Positions 50,262-58,950 of a stretch of DNA of 64,000 bases are shown here, piece by piece. Each line of letters starts with the position of its first letter. Position 1 is the stretch's first letter. The stretch covers positions 1,054,001 through 1,118,000 of the forward strand of contig NC_022792.1 in NCBI RefSeq assembly GCF_000504085.1, read 5' to 3'. A model generated the notes under the pieces. That model saw nothing but the letters and a program-made list of their open reading frames with translations. It was not told where the DNA came from and did no database searches. The translations under genes and the position numbers were made by a program. The stretch comes from Pseudothermotoga elfii DSM 9442 = NBRC 107921. Its GTDB lineage: Bacteria; Thermotogota; Thermotogae; Thermotogales; DSM-5069.

Positions 50262-50965
50262 TGCTTGAAATAAAAGATCTCAATGTTGCTTATGGTAAGA
50301 TTCCAGTTATCTGGGACCTATCGTTAAATATAGATTCAGAGGCTGTTGGATTGTTTGGACCAAATGGTGCAGGTAAGACAACTCTGATAAACTGTATCCT
50401 TGGCTTGATCAGACCGGTGAGTGGTACTATAAACTTTGAAGGGCAAAATATAGTTGGAATGGAAACTCACAAGATTGCACGTCTTGGCATTGCTTTAGTA
50501 CCTCAAGAAAGAGAACTCTTCCCACTCATGAGTGTTGAAGAAAATCTCAAAGTCGGCGCAGCCTATATTCCACATGCGAGAAATCACATTGTTGATAGTA
50601 TGAACTTTGTTTTCACAATTTTTCCAGTTCTCAAGGAAAGGCTTTCTCAAAAGGCAGGTACAATGAGCGGAGGAGAACAAAGAATGCTCGCGGTAGGTAG
50701 GGCTTTGATGGCTCGTCCAAAGTTATTGATCCTTGATGAACCTTCTGTTGGACTTCAACCGTCGATAGTAATAGAGATGTTCGCAAAGCTCAGACAGATA
50801 AAAAATGAAGGAGTGGCAATACTTTTGACTGAACAAAATGTCAAACAAGGTTTAAAGGTAATCGATAGGGGTTATGTAATCGAAAACGGTAGAATAGTAC
50901 TCGAGGACGAATCAAAAAATCTTGCTCAAAATGAGCACGTGAAGAAAGCATATCTCGGTGTATGA
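50261..50965 (+). CDS. LIV-type ABC ATPase (LivF-like), system 1
   Basis: 234 residues. Walker A is GPNGAGKTT, the signature MSGGEQRMLAVGRALM, Walker B LLILDEPSVGLQPS. IGLIRPVSGTINFEGQNIVGMETH ... LVPQERELFPLMSVEENL is the LivF pattern. With the LivG-like partner it forms the ATPase pair of system 1. It is followed 13 bases later by the FabG-like reductase gene. Confidence 0.9.
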   Translation: MLEIKDLNVAYGKIPVIWDLSLNIDSEAVGLFGPNGAGKTTLINCILGLIRPVSGTINFEGQNIVGMETHKIARLGIALVPQERELFPLMSVEENLKVGAAYIPHARNHIVDSMNFVFTIFPVLKERLSQKAGTMSGGEQRMLAVGRALMARPKLLILDEPSVGLQPSIVIEMFAKLRQIKNEGVAILLTEQNVKQGLKVIDRGYVIENGRIVLEDESKNLAQNEHVKKAYLGV

Positions 50966-50978
50966 AAGGAGTGGATTT

Positions 50979-51725
50979 ATGAGACTTGAAGGAAAGGTTT
51001 GTATTATCACTGGTGCAGCAAGTGGTATAGGTAGGGAGGCATCATTGCTCTTTGCAAAGGAGGGTGCAATAGTTTGTGCTTGTGATCTGGCAAAAGAGCA
51101 GTTGGACAAGTTGGTTGAAGATGCGAATAATTTACCCGGAAAGATCGATCCATACCTTTTGAATGTTACAAAAAGGGAAGATGTCTTCAAGGTCGTCGAG
51201 CAAATCGCCACGAAATACGGTAAGATCGATGTGCTTGTGAACAACGCCGGTATAACAAGAGATGCTTTGTTGGTGAAGATGACCGAGGAAGAATGGGATG
51301 CAGTAATCAATGTAAACCTCAAAGGTGTTTTCAACATGACTCAAGCTGTTGCACCTTACATGATCAGAGCTCAAAAAGGTTCTATCATAAACACATCTTC
51401 AGTTGTTGGCATATACGGGAATGTCGGACAGACCAACTACGCTGCCACAAAAGGTGGCGTGATAGCTATGACCAAGACTTGGGCAAAAGAACTCGCACGC
51501 AAAGGAGCCCAAATAAGAGTCAATGCAGTTGCACCCGGTTTCATCAAGACACCGATGACCGAGAAGGTACCTGACAAGATCATCGAAGCTGTTACGACTC
51601 GAACTGCACTGGCGAGAATGGGAGAACCTGAGGAGGTCGCAAATGTCTATCTGTTCCTTGCAAGCGATGAGTCTTCATTTGTAACAGGCCAGGTCATAGG
51701 TGTCGACGGTGGTTTACAACTCTGA
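50979..51725 (+). CDS. Short-chain dehydrogenase, FabG/3-hydroxyacyl-CoA reductase-like
   Basis: 248 residues of the classical SDR type. The cofactor motif TGAASGIG is at 11-18 and NNAG at 88-91. The catalytic residues are Ser140/141, Tyr154 and Lys158 (NYAATKGG), with a C-terminal TGQVIGVDGGLQL. It is closest to FabG/PhaB (3-oxoacyl-thioester reductase). In this cluster it would interconvert 3-hydroxyacyl- and 3-oxoacyl-CoA. The start at 50979 follows AAAGGAGTG. It sits between the two LIV transporter sets on the same strand. Confidence 0.88.
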   Translation: MRLEGKVCIITGAASGIGREASLLFAKEGAIVCACDLAKEQLDKLVEDANNLPGKIDPYLLNVTKREDVFKVVEQIATKYGKIDVLVNNAGITRDALLVKMTEEEWDAVINVNLKGVFNMTQAVAPYMIRAQKGSIINTSSVVGIYGNVGQTNYAATKGGVIAMTKTWAKELARKGAQIRVNAVAPGFIKTPMTEKVPDKIIEAVTTRTALARMGEPEEVANVYLFLASDESSFVTGQVIGVDGGLQL

Positions 51726-51739
51726 AAGGGGGTATTTTC

Positions 51740-52903
51740 ATGAAGAAGTTTTTAACTCTTCTGGCAGCGCTGGTTTGCATCCTTGTTCTGGCTGAAGTTG
51801 GTGTATACAGCGACAAAATAGTCGTAGGTTCTTTCCAGGCTCTTTCTGGTTCTTACGCAATAATTGGGCAGGAGATGTCTAAGGGAATGAAAGCCTATTT
51901 TAACTGGGTCAACAAGAACTCTGGTGTCTATGGAAGGAAAATCGAACTCATAATAGCAGATGATCAACTTAATCCATCAAAAACTGTGGTAGAAGTGAAA
52001 AGGCTTGTTGAATCCGACAAAGTCTTTGCAATCGTAGGAGGGCTTGGCACATACGGTTGTCTTGCTGTTATGGATTATTTAGAGCAGAATAAAGTACCAT
52101 TTGTGTATCAGGGAGCCGGGACCAGTTTACTTGTTATGCCACCCAAGAAATATATTTTTGGGGTGCAGCCAGATTACACCCTCGAGGGACAGCTCATAGC
52201 TAAATTTCTTGTTAAAGAGCTTGGTAAGAAAAAAATAGCGATTCTTTACATGGCAAACGATATAGGAAAAGAAGGATATGCAGCAGCTCTCAGCAGATTA
52301 CAATCGTACAATTTGAAACCTGTCGTTGAAATAAGTTACAACCCGGCCGAAACAGATTACAGTGCTCTCGCCGTAGATGTTCTGAATGCGAATCCCGAAG
52401 CAATTATTATATATGGGCTCATAACAGATACCATAAGATGGATCAAGACGCTGAGAGATTATGGTGTGACAAGTGATATAGTCACTATCTATCCAAACGC
52501 GGATCCAAGCCTTGTTACATTGGGAGGAAAATATGTGGAAGGAATTTATCTAACGGGCTGGGTCCCACTTGCAACGCCAGACAAACCTGAATTTGTCAGG
52601 GATTATGAACGAGCTGTTGCAATATTTCAGGAGACTTATCCCAAAGAAATTCCATCCTCATATGCCGTTGCCGGATTCATTGCTGCGGAAGTTTTTGTAC
52701 AGGGGCTGCTTCGAGCAGGTTCTGATTTAACCAGAGAAGGACTTGTAAAAGCTCTTGAGACCTTTGATCATTGGAATGGCATCCTGGCAAAAGATATAAC
52801 CTGGGGCCCGAATTTGAGGCGAGGAAAGTCCAGTATGTATTTCATAAAAATCGAAAACGGCGTCTTTGTCCCAGTAACAGATCTCATCTCATTGCAGGAT
52901 TAG
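51740..52903 (+). CDS. LIV-type ABC transporter substrate-binding protein, system 2
   Basis: 387 residues. A signal peptide (1-19) precedes DKIVVGSFQALSGSYAIIGQEMSKG and RKIELIIADDQLNPSKTVVEVKRLV. The fold is that of LivJ-like proteins, but the sequence differs strongly from the system 1 protein. It includes VPFVYQGAGTSLLVMPPKKYIFGVQP and a hinge region YSALAVDVLNANPEAI. The ribosome binding site is AAAGGGGG. It is followed by a long hairpin and the second ATPase-permease set. Confidence 0.88.
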   Translation: MKKFLTLLAALVCILVLAEVGVYSDKIVVGSFQALSGSYAIIGQEMSKGMKAYFNWVNKNSGVYGRKIELIIADDQLNPSKTVVEVKRLVESDKVFAIVGGLGTYGCLAVMDYLEQNKVPFVYQGAGTSLLVMPPKKYIFGVQPDYTLEGQLIAKFLVKELGKKKIAILYMANDIGKEGYAAALSRLQSYNLKPVVEISYNPAETDYSALAVDVLNANPEAIIIYGLITDTIRWIKTLRDYGVTSDIVTIYPNADPSLVTLGGKYVEGIYLTGWVPLATPDKPEFVRDYERAVAIFQETYPKEIPSSYAVAGFIAAEVFVQGLLRAGSDLTREGLVKALETFDHWNGILAKDITWGPNLRRGKSSMYFIKIENGVFVPVTDLISLQD

Positions 52904-52912
52904 TTTTTTTGG

Positions 52913-52939
52913 AATGAAGGGGCAAATTGCCCCTTCATT
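52913..52939 (+). terminator. Intercistronic stem-loop after LIV binding protein 2
   Basis: Nearly uninterrupted inverted repeat AATGAAGGGGCAA / TTGCCCCTTCATT around a single A; in practice an 8-11 bp stem with a small loop. It has no T-tract. It lies 15 bases before the TTG start of the next gene. Confidence 0.75.
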
Positions 52940-52953
52940 ATGGAGGTGAAAAA

Positions 52954-53724
52954 TTGTCACTTCTGGATATTAGGAACTTAACTGTCAAATTTGGAGGCTT
53001 AACGGCCATTGAAGATTTTTCTATGAATGTAAAAGAAGGTGAAATTCATTCTCTTATAGGTCCCAACGGTGCTGGAAAGACAACGGTCTTTAATGTCATA
53101 ACAGGGGTTGTCAAACCAGTAGCTGGAAGAATATTATTTGACGGTACCGATATAACAAAAGAAGAAACACATAAAATTGTCAAATTTGGTATAAGCAGGA
53201 CTTTTCAAAGTGTTGTTGTGTTTAAATATATGACTGTCCTGGAAAATTTGTACCTTGGTTATCACAGCAGGTTGAATATCAGTATGCTGAATGAGATTAT
53301 TCCAAATAAAAAAAGTTCAGAACAAATCTGGAATATGTACAGATCTGCCCTCGAAATAGCAGATTTTCTTGATTTAAAAACAAGGCTCTTGAGTTATGCC
53401 GGAATGATTCCATTTGCCGCCCAAAAAATGGTCGAAATTGGCAGGGCATTGATGAGCAAACCAAAACTGCTGCTTCTTGACGAACCAGCTGCTGGCTTGA
53501 CAGAAGTTGAAACAGAAAAGCTCAAGAAAATAATCAGATTAATAAGAGACAAATTGAAGATAACCATCTTGCTTGTTGAACATGATATGCCCATCGTTAT
53601 GAGTATTTCAGACAAAATAACAGTCCTGGACTTTGGCAGAAAGATAAGTGAAGGTGCACCTGAGCAGGTTAGAAAAGATCCGAAAGTTATAAAGGCATAT
53701 TTGGGAGAGAGTGAAAGTGCTTGA
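52954..53724 (+). CDS. LIV-type ABC ATPase (LivG-like), system 2
   Basis: 256 residues. Walker A is GPNGAGKTT; FGISRTFQSVVVFKYMTVLENLYLGYHSR is the LivG pattern. The signature region is MIPFAAQKMVEIGRALM and Walker B is LLLLDEPAAGLTEVE. The start is TTG at 52954 after TGGAGGTGAAAAA; the frame reads upstream into the hairpin. It overlaps the LivF-like gene by eight bases. Confidence 0.88.
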   Translation: MSLLDIRNLTVKFGGLTAIEDFSMNVKEGEIHSLIGPNGAGKTTVFNVITGVVKPVAGRILFDGTDITKEETHKIVKFGISRTFQSVVVFKYMTVLENLYLGYHSRLNISMLNEIIPNKKSSEQIWNMYRSALEIADFLDLKTRLLSYAGMIPFAAQKMVEIGRALMSKPKLLLLDEPAAGLTEVETEKLKKIIRLIRDKLKITILLVEHDMPIVMSISDKITVLDFGRKISEGAPEQVRKDPKVIKAYLGESESA

Positions 53725-54415
53725 GATAAAAAGTATAACAGTACAATATGGACCTGTCATTGCTGTGAAGGAAATTTCCATGGATATACGGCAAAAAGGT
53801 ATTACTGTATTACTTGGGGCAAATGGAGCGGGCAAGACATCTACTTTAATGGCAATTGCTGGTTTGAATGATCTTTCTCATGGCTCAATATTTTTTGAAG
53901 GGAAAAGAATAGACAGGTTGCCAGCCTATGAAAGAGTGAGAAAAGGCATTGTTCTCTGCCCCGAGAGCAGATTGGTTTTTCAAAAAATGACCGTTATGGA
54001 AAATTTGAAAGCAGGTGCATATACGAGAAAAGGTGGTATTTCAGGGGAGTTTGACCTTGTTTTTTCTATTTTTCCGAAACTCAAAGACAGAGCGAAGCAA
54101 CTTGCAGGGACACTTTCTGGAGGAGAAAGACAAATGCTCGCCATAGCAAGAGCTTTGATGAGTAAACCAAAGCTTCTGATGCTTGACGAACCTTCAATGG
54201 GCTTAGCACCAAATCTGGTTGTTGAAATGATGGCAGCAATCAAACAGATCAATGAAACAGGTGTAACTGTGCTTTTAGTTGAGCAAAACGCGTTCAGCGC
54301 GTTAAAAATTGCCGATTATGCGTATGTTCTTCAAACAGGAAAAGTGGTTCTTGAAGGATCTGCAGAAGATTTATTACAAGATAAAACAATTGTTGAGCAG
54401 TATCTGGGAGGATGA
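53717..54415 (+). CDS. LIV-type ABC ATPase (LivF-like), system 2
   Basis: 232 residues. Walker A is GANGAGKTS, the signature LSGGERQMLAIARALM, Walker B LLMLDEPSMGLAPN, with VLCPESRLVFQKMTVMENL before them. GTG at 53717 fits the GGGAG ribosome binding site (nine bases); GTG at 53711 is an alternative. It partners the preceding LivG-like ATPase. Confidence 0.88.
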   Translation: MLEIKSITVQYGPVIAVKEISMDIRQKGITVLLGANGAGKTSTLMAIAGLNDLSHGSIFFEGKRIDRLPAYERVRKGIVLCPESRLVFQKMTVMENLKAGAYTRKGGISGEFDLVFSIFPKLKDRAKQLAGTLSGGERQMLAIARALMSKPKLLMLDEPSMGLAPNLVVEMMAAIKQINETGVTVLLVEQNAFSALKIADYAYVLQTGKVVLEGSAEDLLQDKTIVEQYLGG

Positions 54416-54417
54416 TT

Positions 54418-55296
54418 ATGATATTAAATAGACTGATTCTCGGATTGTCGACAGGTTCTTTTTATTCGTTAGTAGCCCTCGGTATTGTAATTATATACAA
54501 AACAACCGGGTTGATGAATTTCGCTTTTGGAAATATGGCCATGTTCATGGCTTATATAGCATACACCTTCGTAACAATTGGAGTAGGGCCAGTCTGGGCT
54601 TTGCTTTTCACAATACCTGTAGCTGCTCTATTCGGTTTTGCTGTTGAAAAATATACCCTCAGGCCAATAAGAAATCTTTCACACAGTTCGATGTTGATTA
54701 TCACGCTTGGAATTCTTATGATTCTGGAAGGTCTTGTGGTTCAAATATGGGGTACACAATATAAATCTTTTCCAGAGCTTGTAACGGGACGCCCGTTCAT
54801 CTTGAGGGGAAATTTCGGCATAGTTGTGTTCAGAAGGCAGGATATACTTGTTTTCAGCATCTTGATAGCTGTATCTGTAGCGATTTTTTTCATTCTGAAA
54901 TATACAAGATCAGGTATTGCCATCAAAGCTGTTTCAGAAAATGAAAATGTAGCTCAATTAATGGGTATTAATCCTTCGCGTGTATTTTCTATTTCCTGGA
55001 TGATCGGTACCGCTGTCGGTACTGTTGTCGCTCTGCTTGGGGCACCAAAAACATATGTTTCACCAACCATGATGCTTTTTTATCAGCTCCAAGGATTCAC
55101 AGCAGCTGTTTTAGGGGGATTCGACAGTTTTGCCGGTGCGATTTTGGGAGGCCTCACCCTCGGTGTTATAGAGACTTTCGTTGGTGGATATATAAGCAAT
55201 GAATTAAAAACAACTTTTTCGCTGGCATTGATAATTGCCGTTTTGCTCATCAGACCGCAGGGATTTTTTGGAAGCCGGGAAGTCAGGAGAGTGTGA
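54418..55296 (+). CDS. LIV-type ABC permease (LivH-like), system 2
   Basis: 292 residues with eight helices. LILGLSTGSFYSLVALGIVI and YKTTGLMNFAFGNMAMFMAY at the N-terminus and LQGFTAAVLGGFDSFAGAILGG near the end match LivH. The start is ATG 54418, six bases after GGGAGG; an ATG at 54412 overlaps that ribosome binding site. It precedes the unusual LivM-hydrolase fusion by a few bases. Confidence 0.9.
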   Translation: MILNRLILGLSTGSFYSLVALGIVIIYKTTGLMNFAFGNMAMFMAYIAYTFVTIGVGPVWALLFTIPVAALFGFAVEKYTLRPIRNLSHSSMLIITLGILMILEGLVVQIWGTQYKSFPELVTGRPFILRGNFGIVVFRRQDILVFSILIAVSVAIFFILKYTRSGIAIKAVSENENVAQLMGINPSRVFSISWMIGTAVGTVVALLGAPKTYVSPTMMLFYQLQGFTAAVLGGFDSFAGAILGGLTLGVIETFVGGYISNELKTTFSLALIIAVLLIRPQGFFGSREVRRV

Positions 55297-55299
55297 AAA

Positions 55300-56985
55300 A
55301 TGCATTGGCTTTTATTGATAATTACACTTGTTGTCCTTCCATTTATTTTCAAATCAAGCACCTTCATTTTAACTATCATGAATCTGACAATGATTTACAC
55401 AATGGCTGGTATGGGATTGAATTTGATAATGGGTTATACGGGACAGGTATCCATAGGTCACGCAGCTTTTATGAGTATAGGTGCGTATACTTCAGCAATA
55501 TTAACACAAAGACTATCAATACCATTGCCACTGAGCTTGATATGTGCTACAGCTATTGGTGGTATTTTCGGGCTGGCCCTGGGTTTTCCAGCACTCAGGC
55601 TTGCTGGTTTTTACTTGGCGATAGCCACGATGGGTTTTGGTATAGCAATAGAGCAACTTTTTGGCGCTCTCGAAAATTTTACAGGTGGTCACATAGGAAT
55701 TCGCAACATAACAAAATTAGGTAGTGAGCTCGAAAGCTATTACATCATTCTGATATTAATTATCGTTGCATTCTATTTTTTCAACAAACTTGTCAATGGA
55801 AAAACCGGGAGGGCATTGAAAGCCATTAGAGAAAACGAATTGGTAGCAAATGTTTTGGGTGTCAATCTAACTCATTACAAAGTACTTTCTTTTGTAATAG
55901 GTTCTGCTTACGCTGGTTTGGCAGGAGCTTTATATGCCCACGTTATTGGGTATATATCACCAGCTGATTTTGGTCTTGGTAAATCTTTAGAATTGCTCGC
56001 TGTAGTAGTTATTGGCGGAATGGGTATGGTATCCGGGCCGATTTTTGGCGCTGTGTTCTATACAGTTTTACCTTTTTTCCTGAGCCGGGTAGGTTTCTCA
56101 CTTTCAATCATTTTTGGTTCGGTTCTTGTTCTTGTTGTGCTCTTTATGCCAAGAGGTATAGCATATTACGCGCAACGTTTTTGGTTTAACTGGGCCGAAC
56201 TACCGCTGATAATCTTCAAGCGAAAAAAAGTATCACCCGATGGAGATTATGTGGAACTCAGTTTTGGAAAAATGCATTATGTTCAAAGTGGAGATGGAGA
56301 AAAGGTTATTCTGTGTATTCATGGAAATTTTGGTTCTTACAGATGGTACAAACCAATGATGGAAAAAGTTCATGGGTATAAAATAATAGCCATAGATTTG
56401 CCAAATTTCGGCGATTCGTCACGATCAACAGTTTCGCTCGATTTTTACGCAGATTCCGTACATGAATTTATCGAGAAGATGCAAATAAAACCATCTGTTA
56501 TTGCCCATTCCCTTGGTGGCGCAGTGGCAATGTTACTTGCCAAGAAATACCCAGATTCGATTGCTTCTCTTATACTGGTTGATCCATGCCCTGCCGACGG
56601 ACTTGTTACTCCAAATGAGAATCTCCCATATCTGAAATTTTACAAAAGAAGCAGGATTTTGCTTAAAAAATCATTAACTGGCCTTCTGAGGAAACTTAAA
56701 GATAAAAAGTATTTCGAGCAACTTGTTGACGATGCCCTCAAAATGAATCCGGAAAGTATATACACTCACGCGATAGAACTTGGAAAGTTCAGATTATCTA
56801 TCGATACTTATTCTGTTCCAACTGTTGTTGTTTATGGAGATTTAGATCCGCTTCTGACAAAAGAACAGATGTTAAAAACAGCCGAAGTACTGAAAGCAAA
56901 GTTAATTGTGCTTGAAAATGTCGGGCATACTCCATTTGTTGAAGTTCCAGATCTTTTCATAGAAACTGTTAAAAATTATCTGTGA
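55300..56985 (+). CDS. LivM-like permease fused to a cytoplasmic alpha/beta hydrolase, system 2
   Basis: 561 residues in one uninterrupted frame. Residues 1-290 are a LivM permease (GYTGQVSIGHAAFMSIGAYTS, LRLAGFYLAIATMGFG, coupling loop GRALKAIRENELVANVLGVN). After a short linker (about 291-315) comes an alpha/beta hydrolase. It has oxyanion HGNFG (341-345), nucleophile Ser404 in AHSLGGA, acid Asp514 or Asp516 in GDLDPLL, and His543 in VGHTPFVEVP. LivM C-termini normally face the cytoplasm, so the hydrolase would meet substrate as it enters. All catalytic residues are present. A sequencing frameshift is unlikely, because no stop or overlap separates the halves and no second start is needed. 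Confidence 0.92.
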   Translation: MHWLLLIITLVVLPFIFKSSTFILTIMNLTMIYTMAGMGLNLIMGYTGQVSIGHAAFMSIGAYTSAILTQRLSIPLPLSLICATAIGGIFGLALGFPALRLAGFYLAIATMGFGIAIEQLFGALENFTGGHIGIRNITKLGSELESYYIILILIIVAFYFFNKLVNGKTGRALKAIRENELVANVLGVNLTHYKVLSFVIGSAYAGLAGALYAHVIGYISPADFGLGKSLELLAVVVIGGMGMVSGPIFGAVFYTVLPFFLSRVGFSLSIIFGSVLVLVVLFMPRGIAYYAQRFWFNWAELPLIIFKRKKVSPDGDYVELSFGKMHYVQSGDGEKVILCIHGNFGSYRWYKPMMEKVHGYKIIAIDLPNFGDSSRSTVSLDFYADSVHEFIEKMQIKPSVIAHSLGGAVAMLLAKKYPDSIASLILVDPCPADGLVTPNENLPYLKFYKRSRILLKKSLTGLLRKLKDKKYFEQLVDDALKMNPESIYTHAIELGKFRLSIDTYSVPTVVVYGDLDPLLTKEQMLKTAEVLKAKLIVLENVGHTPFVEVPDLFIETVKNYL

Positions 56986-56998
56986 GGAGGTAAAAACG

Positions 56999-57982
56999 AT
57001 GAAATATGCGAAAATAATCTCTTCTGGTATGTATGTCCCACAAAAAATAATGACTAACAAAGAATTTGAACAAATCACCAATATGGTCATCGATCCATAT
57101 TTTACCGAGCAGATAGGTATAAATCACAGGCACATATCTCAATCTCATGAAACGCCAACATTTATGGCAGCAGAGGCTGCAAAAAAAGCTCTTGAGAGGA
57201 TCAATATGAAACCAGAGCAGATCGATTTGATAATACTTGGTACAGATACACCTGAAGCTGTTTCTCCACCTGATGCTGCTCGAGTTCAATATCTGATTGG
57301 TGCAAATAAAGCTGAACCACTGGCCTTTAACGTTAATGCCTCATGCGCAAATGGTGCTTTATTACTTGACATAGCATCTCGATACATCGCACTCGGAGAT
57401 TACAAAAATGTTTTAGTCATAGGTGTCTATGCTATGACAAAGTTTTTGAACTGGAAATATTCCTGGGAAGCTCTGTTTTCCGATGGTGCTGGTGCTTTGA
57501 TATTGACGGCAGATGATAAACCAGGCTATCTTGGAAGTGTTTCAAGATGTGATGGAAGCTGGTGGCATAACTGGGGCATCTACATGGGTGCTGGAACTAT
57601 GAATATCGAAGGCATTGATAGAGGTCTTCACAAACTCGACTTGAGGGCGGCTTATCCTGCTACTGTGAACGAAGAAGGCTGGCCTGTACTAATCAACAAA
57701 TTAATTGAAAAATGTAAGATCTCAAAAGAAGAAATCGGAATGATGTTTTTCACACAGGTGAGAAAGAAAACCATACTGAAAGTCATGGAAATTCTTGGCA
57801 TGAGTGAAGACAAAACTCATATGATAATGGACAAATATGGTTATACAGGTTCTGCATGTGTTTACATGGCTTATGATGATGCTTTCGACTGTGGGAAGAT
57901 GAGAAACATGGAGGGTAAGGTTCTGATCTTTTTGACTTCAGGAGTTGGATTTCAGCAGGTTGCGGTAGCTTTCAGGTGGTAG
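56999..57982 (+). CDS. KAS III-like protein, copy 2, with altered active site
   Basis: 327 residues of the FabH/thiolase superfamily. KIISSGMYVPQKIMTNKEFE, LIILGTDTPEAVSPPDAARV and NVNASCANGALLLDIA (nucleophile Cys116) are present. The His of the KAS III triad is Gln253 in MFFTQVRKKT. The Asn position reads GYTGSA (Tyr282) instead of GNTxxA. Decarboxylative condensation as in FabH is therefore unlikely; acyl transfer or another Cys-only reaction is possible. The start follows GAGGAGG. It is distinct from copy 1 at 44 kb. Confidence 0.83.
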   Translation: MKYAKIISSGMYVPQKIMTNKEFEQITNMVIDPYFTEQIGINHRHISQSHETPTFMAAEAAKKALERINMKPEQIDLIILGTDTPEAVSPPDAARVQYLIGANKAEPLAFNVNASCANGALLLDIASRYIALGDYKNVLVIGVYAMTKFLNWKYSWEALFSDGAGALILTADDKPGYLGSVSRCDGSWWHNWGIYMGAGTMNIEGIDRGLHKLDLRAAYPATVNEEGWPVLINKLIEKCKISKEEIGMMFFTQVRKKTILKVMEILGMSEDKTHMIMDKYGYTGSACVYMAYDDAFDCGKMRNMEGKVLIFLTSGVGFQQVAVAFRW

Positions 57983-57984
57983 GT

Positions 57985-58779
57985 ATGTTCAAAACAAGTG
58001 ATGGAATTATGATAGATTACAAAGTTCAGGGTGAATCAGAAGAAGTTGTTGTTTTTCTCAACGGTATTTTCATGGATTACAACAGCTGGTTTTTTATCAC
58101 AGAGCAGCTTAAAGGTCAATATAGAATCATTCTTCACAATTTCAGGTGTCAGTGGAGCTCGCAAAACGGTTCGTGTAGTTTCGAAAGGCACGTTGAAGAT
58201 CTCAAAGAACTCCTTGATTATTTAAAGATCAGCAAAGTGCATCTGGTTGGAACATCTTATGGTGCAGAAGTTGGAATGTTTTTCGCTGTCAGATATCCAG
58301 AGTTGGTAAAATCTCTCACGATTATAACCGCGACAGCCCGTATAACGCCATCTATCAAATACAAAGCTCTGAGATGGAAAGATGGTGCGATGAGTAAAAA
58401 TAAAGAGATATTTGTCAGAAGCTGGATCAACGATGTCTACAGCGAGCAATTTCTTGACAGATATCCAAACCTGTTCGGCACAATTATTCAACGAATGTCG
58501 CAGTTCAATTACGAAGGAGCAGTAAAATTGCTGGATGCCTTCCTTGAGCTTGAGCGAAAACCTTTGTTAAATCAACTTTCGAAGATAGGTGCACCTGCGC
58601 TTGTTGTTTCTGCCCAATTTGATAACATAAAACCAGTGAACTTTTCACAGGAAATAGCACAGCAAATACCCGGCGCTAAGCATGTGTGCATTCCAGATTG
58701 TGGCCATGCCGCGGTAATTGAAAAGCCAAAGGAGGTACTTTTTCTGATAAAAGCGCATCTGTTTTTCCTGAAAAACTAA
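57985..58779 (+). CDS. Alpha/beta hydrolase, stand-alone
   Basis: 264 residues. Nucleophile Ser91 in VGTSYGAEVG, acid Asp213 in SAQFDNIKP, His241 in DCGHAAVIEKP. The usual HG oxyanion is LNGIFMDYNSW. It belongs to the same broad fold as the permease-fused hydrolase but is only distantly similar, so it is not a recent duplicate. No signal peptide, so it is cytoplasmic. The start at 57985 follows AGGTGGTAGGT and is one base after the preceding stop. It is the last gene of the cluster. An esterase or C-C hydrolase role is possible; the substrate is unknown. Confidence 0.85.
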   Translation: MFKTSDGIMIDYKVQGESEEVVVFLNGIFMDYNSWFFITEQLKGQYRIILHNFRCQWSSQNGSCSFERHVEDLKELLDYLKISKVHLVGTSYGAEVGMFFAVRYPELVKSLTIITATARITPSIKYKALRWKDGAMSKNKEIFVRSWINDVYSEQFLDRYPNLFGTIIQRMSQFNYEGAVKLLDAFLELERKPLLNQLSKIGAPALVVSAQFDNIKPVNFSQEIAQQIPGAKHVCIPDCGHAAVIEKPKEVLFLIKAHLFFLKN

Positions 58780-58793
58780 AAGAGATTAGACCT

Positions 58794-58943
58794 ATGCCAA
58801 GATACGGCAACTTTACCAGGATCCCGGTTGACATTCTCCATAATATATATATACGAAAATATAAAATCTCAAAAATAACTAAAAAGCTTTTGGAGAAATG
58901 TTTTGAGTCAAAAAACACGTTAAAAATCTTTCAGGATGCCTGA
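58794..58943 (+). CDS. Small ORF, 49 aa, uncertain
   Basis: ATG at 58794, 49 codons (MPRYGNFTRIPVDILHNIYI ... KIFQDA), basic and AT-rich. No clear ribosome binding site (AGAGATTAG). RYGNFTRIPVDIL loosely resembles the start of phage replication-protein N-terminal domains, so it may be a gene remnant. It lies in the gap after the transporter/hydrolase cluster. It could equally be chance. Confidence 0.25.
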   Translation: MPRYGNFTRIPVDILHNIYIRKYKISKITKKLLEKCFESKNTLKIFQDA

Positions 58944-58950
58944 GATAGAA

